This document shows, piece after piece, positions 1 to 8,900 of a stretch of 64,000 nucleotides of DNA (position 1 is its first letter; the number at the start of each line of letters is the position of its first letter). Both the position numbers and the translations under genes were made by a program. Source of the DNA: Acidobacteriota bacterium. Lineage in GTDB: Bacteria; Acidobacteriota; Terriglobia; Bryobacterales; Bryobacteraceae. A model generated the notes under the pieces. The model was not told the origin of the DNA, ran no database searches, and saw only the letters and a program-made list of their open reading frames with translations. Location of the stretch: NCBI GenBank assembly GCA_014584705.1, contig JACTMJ010000008.1, forward strand, positions 124,001 through 188,000, in the 5' to 3' direction.

Positions 1-607
1 TGGCCGCGCAAACTCGCGCCGCGAAGGTGGAGGCGTTGAACTCGTGATCGGCATGCAGGATGAGTGCCACGTCCAGCGCGCGCACCGCCTCGGGCAGAGG
101 CATCTTTCCGGTCAGGGTGTAAAGGAAATTGGCCGCGAAGCCAAGCTCCGGGCGGCTATCCACCACGCTACCGCCCCCGCGCAGCCTCTCGAAATCCGCC
201 ACGATTGCCGCCGTTTTGGCCATCAGGCGGAACGCCTTCCGCTGGTTCGCCTCCGGGCTCATCGATGCCGACTCCGGATCATATTGCGCCAGCATGGAAA
301 CCGCCGTCCGCATCACGTCCATCGGCGGGGCCAGCGGCACGCTTGCCAGGTACTCGCGAATCCCCCGGGGCAGGCTCCGCTGTTCGATCAAAGATGCCTG
401 AAACGCGGCCAGATCCTTGCGTGTCGGCAGATAGCCGTGCCACAAAAGGAACACAACTTCCTCGAACGAAGCGCACTCGGCCAGCACATGGATGTTGTAC
501 CCGCGATAGCTGAGAATCCCCTTGACGCCGTCGATAAAACAAATCTCGCTATCGGCGGCAACCACACCTTCCAACCCCGCTCCCGCGGCCGTGCTCTGCG
601 TACTCAT
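1..607 (-). CDS. citrate synthase family protein, C-terminal part beyond the left edge
   Basis: The minus-strand frame from the ATG at 607 stays open to base 1, giving 202 residues of the N-terminal half. Visible family features are the early IDGVKGILSYRGYNI stretch (substrate-binding start of the fold), the FEEVVFLLWHGYLPT helix, and LILHADHEFNAST around residue 183, which carries the first active-site His of citrate and 2-methylcitrate synthases. Role: condensation of acetyl-CoA (or propionyl-CoA) with oxaloacetate. The short N-terminus resembles the roughly 370-residue short type, unlike the long-type enzyme at 37375-38682. Citrate versus methylcitrate specificity cannot be decided from the visible half. 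It is divergent from the sulfatase gene. Confidence 0.9.
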   Translation of the reverse strand, partial: MSTQSTAAGAGLEGVVAADSEICFIDGVKGILSYRGYNIHVLAECASFEEVVFLLWHGYLPTRKDLAAFQASLIEQRSLPRGIREYLASVPLAPPMDVMRTAVSMLAQYDPESASMSPEANQRKAFRLMAKTAAIVADFERLRGGGSVVDSRPELGFAANFLYTLTGKMPLPEAVRALDVALILHADHEFNASTFAARVCAA

Positions 608-634
608 GCGTTGTTTGAACCCAGTTCCAGTGAA

Positions 635-648
635 GCTATCAGGATAGC
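635..648. promoter_or_regulatory. palindrome upstream of citrate synthase, possible operator
   Basis: GCTATC-AG-GATAGC is a perfect 6+6 palindrome with a 2-base centre, lying 27 bases upstream of the citrate synthase start codon at 607. The position suits a repressor or activator site. Binding is inferred; no regulator gene is adjacent. Confidence 0.3.
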
Positions 649-828
649 AGTTGAAGCCGTCCGCTCACCGCGAGAGTTTCTCCGAGATTGGCCCTCGGCG
701 GAGCGGCCAGCCAAAACGATGCCCGATGTTCCAATGGTCGCTCTTGGATTGCGCGCCTCGCCCGGTGTTCCTCAGGTTCCTGGGGAAGCACTTGGATTTC
801 AGAACCAGCTGAACCGGTGTTGGAGTGG

Positions 829-848
829 CAGTTGCTTAATGGCAACTG
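829..848. promoter_or_regulatory. dyad upstream of sulfatase, possible operator
   Basis: CAGTTGC-TTAATG-GCAACTG is a perfect 7+7 inverted repeat with an AT-rich 6-base centre, about 75 bases upstream of the sulfatase start. It could be an operator or a small hairpin. There is no T-run that would make it a terminator. Confidence 0.3.
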
Positions 849-923
849 TGCGCGTATCATCGGTGCCAACCGATCCTGTGCCCTGCAGTTCAGCCGGAGG
901 TTGACTTTCAAATGAGGAACGAA

Positions 924-2252
924 ATGCGAGTTTCCAGGCGTTCGATTCTGTTCACTTCCGTATCAGCCGGGATCGCGGCCGGAGTTCCGATGGGTTACGC
1001 CTCCGGGAATGCGAGCCGCAAGCCGAACCTCATCCTCGTCATGGCCGACGATTTCGGCTATGAGTGCCTCTCCTGCAACGGATCCAGGCAATACAAGACA
1101 CCGAACCTCGATAAGATGGCCTCCGCCGGCGTCCGGTTTACTGATGCGCACTCCACGCCTCTCTGCACACCGTCGCGTGTGCAGATCATGACCGGCAAAT
1201 ACGGCTTCCGGAACTACACGGAATTTGGCGCCCTCCGCCCCGGCGAACGCACCTTCGGGCATCACCTGAAAGATGCGGGATACCAGACCTGCGTAGTCGG
1301 GAAGTGGCAGTTGCAAGGCAGCGTTCCCGGAACCAAACAGCGCGGGGTGGGGACCTCGCCGGACCAGGCGGGCTTTGACGAGCATTGCCTGTGGCATGTG
1401 AGAGCGAGGGGTTCCCGTTACTGGGACCCGCTCGTTCAGACCAACGGGGCGACCGAAAAGAAACTTACCGGCCGGTATGGTCCGGATGTGTTCCTGGAGT
1501 ATGCCGAAGGGTTCATTCGCCGCAATCGCGAACGGCCCTTCTTTCTGTATTACCCCTTGGTATTGACGCATGACCCCTACGTGCCCGCGCCATCAAGCGG
1601 CGAAACCACCGCCGAGGAAAAATCCAAAGACGACACCAAGTGGTTCGGGGACATGGTCGAGTACACCGATACGATCGTGGGACGCCTGCTCGCGTGCATC
1701 GAACGCAACGGGATTGCCGGGAATACGCTCGTCATTTTCACGGGCGACAATGGCACGCGCTTGGGGGTAACAAGCCAAACCGTGGACGGACCCGTGACTG
1801 GTGCCAAGGGGCTTACAACGGCTGGCGGTACGCACGTTCCGCTGATTGCGAAGTGGCCGGGGAAGTCCGCCAAAGGGGCGACCTGCAGGGACCTTATCGA
1901 CTTCACGGATGTCTTCCCCACACTGTCGGAAGCGGCAGGCGTTCCCATGCCCAAGGATCATCCTTTGGACGGGCGCAGTTTTCTGCCACAGATTCAAGGC
2001 AAGGCCGGAAATCCGCGCGAGTGGATCTTTTGTCACTACGCTCCGAAGTGGGGCGGCCGCCCCCACCGCCGCTGGGTGATGGACCATCGATGGAAGCTCT
2101 ATGAAGACGGCGCTTTCCATGACTTGCGGCGGGATCCGGAGGAGAAGCACCCTCTGGAGATAATTCCTCCCGAAGCCACCGATGTCGTCAAGCGGTTCAA
2201 GGAGGTGCTGGCGCGGATGAAGAATCCGGACGGCACAACCGAGGCGAAGTAG
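924..2252 (+). CDS. Tat-exported arylsulfatase-like sulfatase
   Basis: 442 residues from the ATG at 924, chosen over the in-frame ATG at 912 because GAGGAA sits about 6 bases before it and the protein then begins MRVSRRSILF, a twin-arginine signal. Mature protein: KPNLILVMADDFGYE (Asp pair binding the metal ion) and CTPSR at residues 81-85, the C-x-P-x-R motif whose Cys is converted to formylglycine by a maturase. FTGDNG and a late conserved region complete a normal-length type I sulfatase. It would hydrolyse sulfate esters, probably on glycans, outside the cytoplasm. No maturase gene or second sulfatase is adjacent. Substrate is unknown. Confidence 0.93.
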   Translation: MRVSRRSILFTSVSAGIAAGVPMGYASGNASRKPNLILVMADDFGYECLSCNGSRQYKTPNLDKMASAGVRFTDAHSTPLCTPSRVQIMTGKYGFRNYTEFGALRPGERTFGHHLKDAGYQTCVVGKWQLQGSVPGTKQRGVGTSPDQAGFDEHCLWHVRARGSRYWDPLVQTNGATEKKLTGRYGPDVFLEYAEGFIRRNRERPFFLYYPLVLTHDPYVPAPSSGETTAEEKSKDDTKWFGDMVEYTDTIVGRLLACIERNGIAGNTLVIFTGDNGTRLGVTSQTVDGPVTGAKGLTTAGGTHVPLIAKWPGKSAKGATCRDLIDFTDVFPTLSEAAGVPMPKDHPLDGRSFLPQIQGKAGNPREWIFCHYAPKWGGRPHRRWVMDHRWKLYEDGAFHDLRRDPEEKHPLEIIPPEATDVVKRFKEVLARMKNPDGTTEAK

Positions 2253-2735
2253 CTCCTGAATCAGGTGCCCGATTCCTGTCTCCGCCTTTGATGGCGGTTA
2301 TGCGTGCCAGCTGCGATTCAGCCGCATTCGTATCGAACCCGGTCTCTTGTTGCAGGGTGGGATCCGTCTCGCGAGCTCTCGCTAGGTATCCCGCTTGAGA
2401 AACTGCCCGGCGTCGATTCTTGCCGCATCCGACCCGGCTACGGGGTGCAGGTAGTTCCGCTTTGTCTGATCCGTTTCCACAACCACGGCCTGCTCGATGA
2501 CCCCCCGTACCGCCCTCGCCACGAAGAGCTCTCCCCAATGCAGCGTGATTCTCACCCCAACCCAGCTCCTGGCATCGCGGAACTTCATCCATGATGCGCT
2601 CAATCGTATTCGATGTGCGGCGGAAAACGCGGAATTCTGCGAACCCGACGCCCTTCAAGAAATCCGTCTACTAGGGAGAGGCGCGGTCTGCGCAAAGCGG
2701 GAAGCGCTCGCGCCGGCCGCGCCACTTGTTAGCAC
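2253..2735. other. intergenic region between convergent genes
   Basis: 483 bases between the convergent sulfatase and the large hypothetical gene. A small hairpin, CCGCC-TTTGAT-GGCGG at about 2282-2297, lies just after the sulfatase and could help termination. One weak minus-strand frame (2382-2588) may be a small gene. Otherwise nothing recognisable. Confidence 0.5.
2382..2588 (-). CDS. possible small hypothetical protein
   Basis: A 68-residue frame from an ATG at 2588. It has mixed composition with a plausible alternation of hydrophobic residues (WVGVRITL, ELFVARAVRGVIEQAVVVETD), as in a small beta-barrel fold. There is no good Shine-Dalgarno before it and I recognise no family. It may equally be a chance frame or the remnant of a decayed gene, since the frame just upstream also looks protein-like. 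Confidence 0.25.
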   Translation of the reverse strand: MKFRDARSWVGVRITLHWGELFVARAVRGVIEQAVVVETDQTKRNYLHPVAGSDAARIDAGQFLKRDT

Positions 2736-4823
2736 CTATTGGCAGTCCGGGCAGTCGCATTTCTCCACGGCGATCGCCTTGTTCTCACGCGTGAAGTAGA
2801 CTCTGCTGTAGCCGTTGCGAATGTGCGCCCAGGCACCCAACTCCAGGTCAAAGGCACAGGTTGTTGTCAGACCCACAAGCAGCGGCGCACCGGAAACCGT
2901 CTGATTGACACTCGACGGCGTGCCGTTCGCGGAGGAACCGCTGGCGAGCGTATGCGTCGTCGGGTTCACGCCCTTGCGGTAGAGGAAGTACCACTCGTTC
3001 AGTCTGCCGTTCTCCTGGGAAACGCTGATCGGGAACTCCAGATTGAGCATGGGGCTCCAGGGCACCACGCCGCATTCGTTGATCGCGGCGGGGATGCTGA
3101 TGTTCACGACCGGCGCTTTGTTGTCGAGCGTGATCCGCAGGTCGCATTGGTCTCCCATCGGCGGTAGCACCGCGGGCGGAGCAACCGTGCCGTCGCGATA
3201 GTCCACCGTGGCCGATGTGAGCTTCACCCCGTTCTGGTCGAAGACCTCCAGACGCAGTGTGTAAAGGCCCGTATCCGGCTCGAAATCGGCCGTGCTCCAC
3301 GTGCCGATCCAATCCGGGTTGTACCAATAGTAGTTCAGGAAGTTTCGAACCTCATAGAGTCCGGGTACTCCGTTCACCGTGACCGGGCCCAAAGTGTGGG
3401 ACTCGCTGAACAGCGTCGCCTTATTCACCCGGGTGTCGGAGAGCGATGCGTCCACCACCGTCCACGGATTCGCGCCCTTCCGGTAGGAGAGCCGGTAATA
3501 GCGGGCAGGCGCGCCGTTGCTTAGCCCGTCTCCAAACTGCGCATGCACGCGCAGCGTGCTTCCATAGGCCATATCCGTGACGCCCCCGCCGCTATACAGC
3601 CCGTCGCCCTGGTTGATCCGGTAGACTTCGTCGTTGCCGATCCGGGTGAAGAACACCTGCGTGCCGTCGGGCCGAGGCTGCGGATCGCAGGAACCGCAGC
3701 GCACGTCTTCGTCGTCGACAAACACGTTGATGTAGGCGCTGGAGACATTCCAGCGGGTGCTCGTGTATGGGTCCAGATAGAGCACGCGCTCCACGCCATT
3801 GATCGTCTGCGTGACGCGGATGATGATGTCGGGCCGCGAGTCAAAGCGAAGCCGGCCATTGCGGAAGTGGAACGGCCACCACTTGAAGCAGCACCGGAAA
3901 CGGCCGCAACTGTCGGTGAACGTGGTGCATACCAGGCGCCGGCTATAGAAGCATCGCGGAAAGAACACCCAGGGCGCTATCCGCGAACTCAGCGTCAGGT
4001 CGGCCACTCGGTCCGCCAGCGCCGGAGCCAGCCGAGCCACTTCCCCCACGTGCGAGAACGCCAGCTTCAGCGATTCGCGCGGGGGCAGCGGCTGCGGATT
4101 CAGCGCAACCAGGTCGGCGAGGTGCCCCACGCCCCTGAGCCCCGGAGGCTCGGGCTGCGGATCGAATCCGGCCAACAAGCCCGGATTCAGGACGCCTTCC
4201 CTTTCCAGACGGAACGGGGGCGGATCGGGAAGCGGCGGTTTCGGCAGACGAATGCGCGGGCCGATCAGATCCGGGACGCGGACCACTTTGCGATCGAGCA
4301 GATCCGGCAGCCTCCGCACAAGGAACGGCCAGAAGCAGCCTTCGCGATCCACATCGAAGATCTCCACTTTGGCGAACGGTACAGAGCAGAGATCAACCAC
4401 TCCGTTCTCGACGTGGATCTTCCGAACACGCCCGAACACGCAGATTTTCCTGGGCAGCCAGGGTAACCACTCCAGGCGCGGGATGAATAGCTCCGTCCGG
4501 ATCTGGGACATTTCCCCGCTCGTCTTCCAATCGCTCGCTTGGAACTGGCGCGAAGCAGCGGACGAGTTTCGGATCGACTCGGCGTCATCCCCCGGCCCAA
4601 CGAGAAGTTGCACGTCCTGTGGTTGATGGATCGCAACGGGGATTCGAAACTCTCCCTTCTCTGAAACGGGAGATTCGCCAATCACCTGGCCGTCGCGCCC
4701 TACCGCGATTGCTTTCAACTCAAGCGCCGCCTGGTCTTCCCCAGGCTGAAGCTTGACGAGACCGTCGATAGTGAAATTGCCCGCGCGTTCCGCGGGCTTG
4801 TCGGGTACTCCTTTGGGTGCCAT
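2736..4823 (-). CDS. large hypothetical protein with Cys-rich C-terminus
   Basis: 695 residues from the ATG at 4823, chosen because AAAGGA lies 10 bases upstream; the frame extends further but with improbable composition. No signal peptide or membrane segment is seen. The N-terminal region (to about residue 80) looks like a beta-sandwich; a second such unit starts around CVFGRVRK. Proline-rich DPQPEPPG and NPQPLPPRE motifs follow, then Trp/Tyr-rich beta modules that share a YRKG(A/V)NP motif seen twice. The protein ends CDCPDCQ, with several internal Cys (CGSCDPQ, CRFRCCFKWW). I recognise no family. The lack of an export signal with a surface-protein-like composition is odd. It stands alone with its own long upstream region. 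Confidence 0.75.
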   Translation of the reverse strand: MAPKGVPDKPAERAGNFTIDGLVKLQPGEDQAALELKAIAVGRDGQVIGESPVSEKGEFRIPVAIHQPQDVQLLVGPGDDAESIRNSSAASRQFQASDWKTSGEMSQIRTELFIPRLEWLPWLPRKICVFGRVRKIHVENGVVDLCSVPFAKVEIFDVDREGCFWPFLVRRLPDLLDRKVVRVPDLIGPRIRLPKPPLPDPPPFRLEREGVLNPGLLAGFDPQPEPPGLRGVGHLADLVALNPQPLPPRESLKLAFSHVGEVARLAPALADRVADLTLSSRIAPWVFFPRCFYSRRLVCTTFTDSCGRFRCCFKWWPFHFRNGRLRFDSRPDIIIRVTQTINGVERVLYLDPYTSTRWNVSSAYINVFVDDEDVRCGSCDPQPRPDGTQVFFTRIGNDEVYRINQGDGLYSGGGVTDMAYGSTLRVHAQFGDGLSNGAPARYYRLSYRKGANPWTVVDASLSDTRVNKATLFSESHTLGPVTVNGVPGLYEVRNFLNYYWYNPDWIGTWSTADFEPDTGLYTLRLEVFDQNGVKLTSATVDYRDGTVAPPAVLPPMGDQCDLRITLDNKAPVVNISIPAAINECGVVPWSPMLNLEFPISVSQENGRLNEWYFLYRKGVNPTTHTLASGSSANGTPSSVNQTVSGAPLLVGLTTTCAFDLELGAWAHIRNGYSRVYFTRENKAIAVEKCDCPDCQ

Positions 4824-5720
4824 AGGAATCAGGTCCTTTCTTCCTGTCGGTTGTGAGCGGGCACACGCACAGCGGAGGCGACAACGCGCGGCGACGCGCA
4901 AACGCATCGCCATGCGAGTGATTCGAAAGTTCGGTCGCGGGCGGAATAGGCTGGGGTATCCAAGGAACGAATCCCGGCCCCTCGGGAGCCGTGGTTCGTC
5001 ATACCCGCCACTACGAGGATTCTGCGCCTGAAGGCTCCTGTTCTCAAGGCTTTTCAGACGGTCTGGAAGGAGATTTCACAAGTGCAAATAATCGAGCCTT
5101 TTTGCCTCAATTTGCGCATATTCATTCAGACGCCGCGCCCATTTTTCGGGCACTTTCCCCCTGGGCGTCCGCCCGCGGGAGCCAGCCCAAGAACCGTAAC
5201 GCGCATGGCGACCGCGCATCCTAGAGCCCTCCCGCCAGATTGAACTTCGGCAGCACATAAGTTACGCGGACACACACTGCTCTCGCTTCTCGCGAGCCGC
5301 TAAGCCGGCAACCGGCAACAAACCGTCGCGTCAGCGACAGGCAGCCCACTGTCCCGGCGTTCCACACGCCTGAATCCGCGTATCGCCAGACCGCCGCACC
5401 ATGTCAGCGATGCCGCCAGCATCCGCCCACCCTCGCGGATTGTCAATGCCAACAGAAAACTCCCCGCAATCCCGGTTGAATCATCCCGCCCCCTAACCGG
5501 ACGTCACCGCACCGCCCTCGTCATCCGAGCGCCTCTTTCCGCACACTCCGCCCTGCACTACCGCGCCCGGCTCCGTACTTTGCGATTTCTATTCCTCCTC
5601 GAATCAAGCGCTTCGCGCTCGCGATTGCAGACTCTTGCCCTCGCCGCCGCGATGCTCGTTGCGGGGAGGGAGCCAAACCCGCCCCATCCGACTTCATCCC
5701 TACTCGAAGGAGTTCTTTCC

Positions 5721-5765
5721 ATGTCCGCCGCAACCTCATTCCCCGTGCCCATTCCCGCCACGTAG
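5721..5765 (+). CDS. possible 14-residue peptide with strong ribosome binding site
   Basis: ATG at 5721 is preceded by AAGGAG with an 8-base spacer, the best Shine-Dalgarno in this gap. The frame encodes MSAATSFPVPIPAT and stops at 5765, inside the TGTGGAC-rich repeat. It may be a short peptide, or the preserved start of a gene whose remainder has decayed, since another frame (DTVDRVD) continues directly downstream. Confidence 0.2.
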   Translation: MSAATSFPVPIPAT

Positions 5766-5794
5766 AGACTGTGGACACCGTGGACAGGGTGGAC
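5748..5794. repeat. TGTGGAC-rich dispersed repeat, copy 1
   Basis: The segment runs from CCCATTCCCG through ACTGTGGACACCGTGGAC to a third GTGGAC. It matches 10132-10170 at most positions with one indel. Both copies lie in long intergenic regions flanking the TonB-dependent receptor gene. Confidence 0.5.
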
Positions 5795-5874
5795 GCCAGT
5801 GGCATCTCCGTAGTCTCAGGCATTCTCGCGATCACCGTGAATAGGCCGGAGCGGGAGCGTTCTTGCGCGGGGGT

Positions 5875-5907
5875 GCGGAGAACCCGGCGGGTCGGCCGGT
5901 TCTCCGC
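5875..5907 (-). terminator. hairpin after the TonB-dependent receptor gene
   Basis: Arms GCGGAGAACCCGGC and GCCGGTTCTCCGC pair over 13 positions with one bulge around a 6-base loop, starting 38 bases downstream of the receptor stop codon. There is no U-tract, so it may be a transcript-stabilising hairpin or a Rho-assisted end rather than an intrinsic terminator. Confidence 0.5.
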
Positions 5908-5944
5908 GAGGCTGGGTTTCCTGGGCGTGCGCGGTCTCGCGCGG

Positions 5945-8900
5945 TTAGAAGTACAGCTTTGCCCCGATGACGATGCGGCGGGCATCCAGAGTTGAGGTGT
6001 AGTTGCCCACGGTAGCGCTCACCTGCTTTCCGGCGGCGTCAAAACGCGTGCCTGTATCCACGCCCTGGAAGCTGGCGTGGTTGAAGAAGTTGTAGAACTC
6101 GAAGCGGAATTGCAATCTCCGCTTTTCGTCGTGGGAGAGCGGGATGTTCTTGTAGAGGGAGACGTCAAAGACGTTGATACCCGGCCCGCGGATTGGATCC
6201 TTGGGTGCATTGCCGATGCCGAAGTCCGCTTTGGTGGGCGGCCTTACCACATCGACGTTGAAGTGCCGGTATTCGGTGCGCTCGCTCTTGGGGAGGTTCG
6301 GGTTCCCGGTGAGAACGACGCGGCTGTCGACGCCCGCGCCGCCGCCGCCGACGATGTCGGTGCCGGAGACGAGCGAGTAACCGATGCCGAGCGGCGCGCC
6401 GGAGGTGAAAGTGGTGACGCCGGCGAGATCCCAGCCGTCGAAGACCCATTTCACGACGGGGTTGTCGAGTTTCTTGCTGAGACGGGGGATCGGGTAGAGG
6501 TAATTGAGGGTGAAATTGTGGGTGCGGTCAAAGTTGCCTTTGCCGTAATTGCGCATGCGGTAATCGAGGAACGGGTTGATGGCGTCGTTGTTTCCGTTCA
6601 CCAGATTCATGGACTTGGACCAGGTCCACGAAACGCCGAACTGGAACCCCGCGGAGAAGCGCTTGTTGATCTGGGTCTGGAGGGAGTGATAGTTCGACGA
6701 GGAAGCCATCTCGATGTACTGAATGTCGGCGTAGCCCTGCAGCGGCCGGAGGAAATTGTCCGGCAGAGGCGTGTTTCCGGTGGTCGGGTCCATGCTTGAG
6801 GGCAGGAAGCGGGTGCCATATCGGACGGCATTCAGGCTGCGGCGCTGCAGGAGGTGGCGGCCAACGCTGCCCACGTAAGCGGTGTCAAGCACGACGCCAG
6901 CTCCGAGACTCTGCTGGACGCCGAAGCTCCAGTTGTAGACGGAGGGCGGCGCGTAGCCGCGCTCGATGCCGAAGACGCCGGTGGGGCTTCGGCGGGCGGT
7001 GCTGTTGAGCAGATCGGCGATGGTGGTGTAGATGGCAGTTTGGGTCATCAGGAGCGGCGGCATCTCGACCAACTGCAGAATCTGATCGTCGTTGAAGCGG
7101 TCGTAGAAGATTCCCGCGCCGCCCCGGACGGCGGTCTTTCCCGTTCCGAAGACATCCCAGGCAAAGCCGATGCGGGGCGCCAGCTTGATGCTGGGTGTTT
7201 TCATGATCCGTTCTTCATACTGCGTCATTCCCTGGAATGGATTGCCGCCGGACGCGAACATGCCGATAGTGGCGCCGGGAAGGATCTGGCCCGAGACGGG
7301 GTCGCGGCCGACGCGCGGGCTGCTTGCCGTTTCGCGGTAGGGCTGGATCAATTTGGGCTGGCTTGCGGCGTCGTAGGACTCGAGATCAAACGCGGAGAGA
7401 CGGTCTCCCGCGCTCCAGGTGGGCTGGATGAAATAGAAGCGAAGGCCGGCGTCCACGGTGAAGCGGCGGGAAACCTTCCAGGTATCCTGGGCGAACCATT
7501 CAAAGTTCGTGTAGCGGGCGTGGGCGTGGGGATGGCCATTCGATTCGGTGTAGCTCTGCACGCTGCCGAGCAGGGCGTTCGAGTATGCGTAGTTCGAATC
7601 GAGCGGGTTGTTGGTATCCCGGTTGAAATTGAAGGTTCCGTTGAAGGAGGAGGAACGCTGGGCGTTGCGGGTGGTGTGCTCCAGGTAGACGCCAAACTTC
7701 ATGTTGTGGGCTCCGCGGATCACGGAGAGATTGTCGGACCAGTTCCAGATGTTGTTGGTGCCGAAGAACGGGAAACGCGCCTCAATGCTCAGGACGCCGG
7801 CATTCGGAACGCCGCCGAAGTTCGCGTTCGGGATCAGGCCGAAGGGGTTGGCTTCGGGGTAAAACTGCGGCAAATTGAGACCGACTTTGGTGCGGACGTT
7901 GCGGTCAAGTCCGGATTGGTTGAGTGGATCCACGGTTTGCTTGGCCCGGTTGACGCCGAAGGTGAATTCGTTGATGACGGTTGGGCTGAAGGTGTGGATG
8001 AGCGTGCTGACCAGACCGGCGGAACGGATCTGGTACTTGATAGGCAGTTGCGGCCAACTGGAACTGGCGAGCACGAAGTTGAATTCGCCCTTGTACGCCT
8101 CGTAATCCTGAATACCTCTGGCGTAGAAGCGGGTGTTGGGGCCGATGTTCCAATCGACGCGCAGGATGGAATCCCGGCGCGGCTGATCCACCGACGCCTG
8201 GATGAGCGAGTTGTACGAGGTAGAGACGCCGGGGGCGTTAGGCAACGGCAGGATATTCAGCAGCGTCTGGCCGTTCTTATCGATTCTGCCCGATGGAACG
8301 ATATTGCCCGCAAACGGCGTGCGATTGGCGAGCGGATCCCGGACGACGATGGGCACACCGCCCTGATCGCGGGAAGCGGAGAAATCTCCCTGGCGTTCGG
8401 CGGCCGTGGGGAACGTGCGCTGCACGAGGGCAGTGGGATAGTTGCGGGGCAGAAACTCCTGGGACCAGAAGAAGAACAGCTTGTCCTTCTGCCGATTGAA
8501 TTTGCCGGGCCAATAAATGGGCCCGCCGAGGAAGTAGCCGGGATAGTTGAAGCGGTAAAGCGGGCGCTCCAGTTTGCCCCGGTTGCGGAAGAATTCGTTG
8601 GCATTGAGTGCTTCGTTGCGGAGGAAATAATACGCACCGCCGCGAAACTCCTGAGTGCCGCCCTTGATGACGGTATTGATGGTGCCGCCGGAGGAACGCC
8701 CGTACTCGGCCTGGTAATTGGTGAGCAGGACTTTGACTTCCGCCACGGCATCGATGGAGGGCGCGAGGTAGGGCCCGGTCATCGAGCCGGTGTCGAGCGA
8801 GGAGATGCCGTCGAGGGTCAGGTTCACGGTGCCGGTGCGGTTGCCGTTGATGCTGATGCTTGAGAAATTATTCCATCCTGGCGCATTCCGGTTCTGGGTG

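Larger units (their letters stand above)
608..923. other. divergent intergenic region with two dyads
   Basis: This 316-base gap separates the minus-strand citrate synthase from the plus-strand sulfatase, so it must carry both promoters. I see no convincing gene in it. It holds two short inverted repeats, at 635-648 and 829-848, each on the side of one of the flanking genes. Confidence 0.6.
4824..5944. other. 1.1-kb intergenic region
   Basis: The gap lies between the hypothetical gene and the TonB-dependent receptor, both on the minus strand. It should hold the promoter of the former near 4830-5110, where an AT-richer patch (5080-5130) stands out. The part from 5250 to 5870 carries only short frames with improbable composition. 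It contains a 14-codon frame with a strong Shine-Dalgarno at 5721, a TGTGGAC-rich repeat at 5748-5794, and the hairpin that follows the receptor gene at 5875-5907. Confidence 0.5.

Noticed and set aside
44..904. Long plus-strand frame over the left-edge region
   Set aside because: It is the antisense shadow of the citrate synthase on the minus strand; its composition (Arg/His/Pro-rich) is not protein-like, while the minus frame shows clear family motifs.
5521..5985. 154-codon minus-strand frame after the receptor gene
   Set aside because: It overlaps the receptor 3' end and the hairpin, is Arg/Ser/Ala-rich, and other frames across it look equally good.
6854..8863. 669-codon plus-strand frame inside the receptor gene
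   Set aside because: Antisense to an unambiguous TonB-dependent receptor; long antisense frames are expected in high-GC genes with biased third positions, and it shows no motif of its own.
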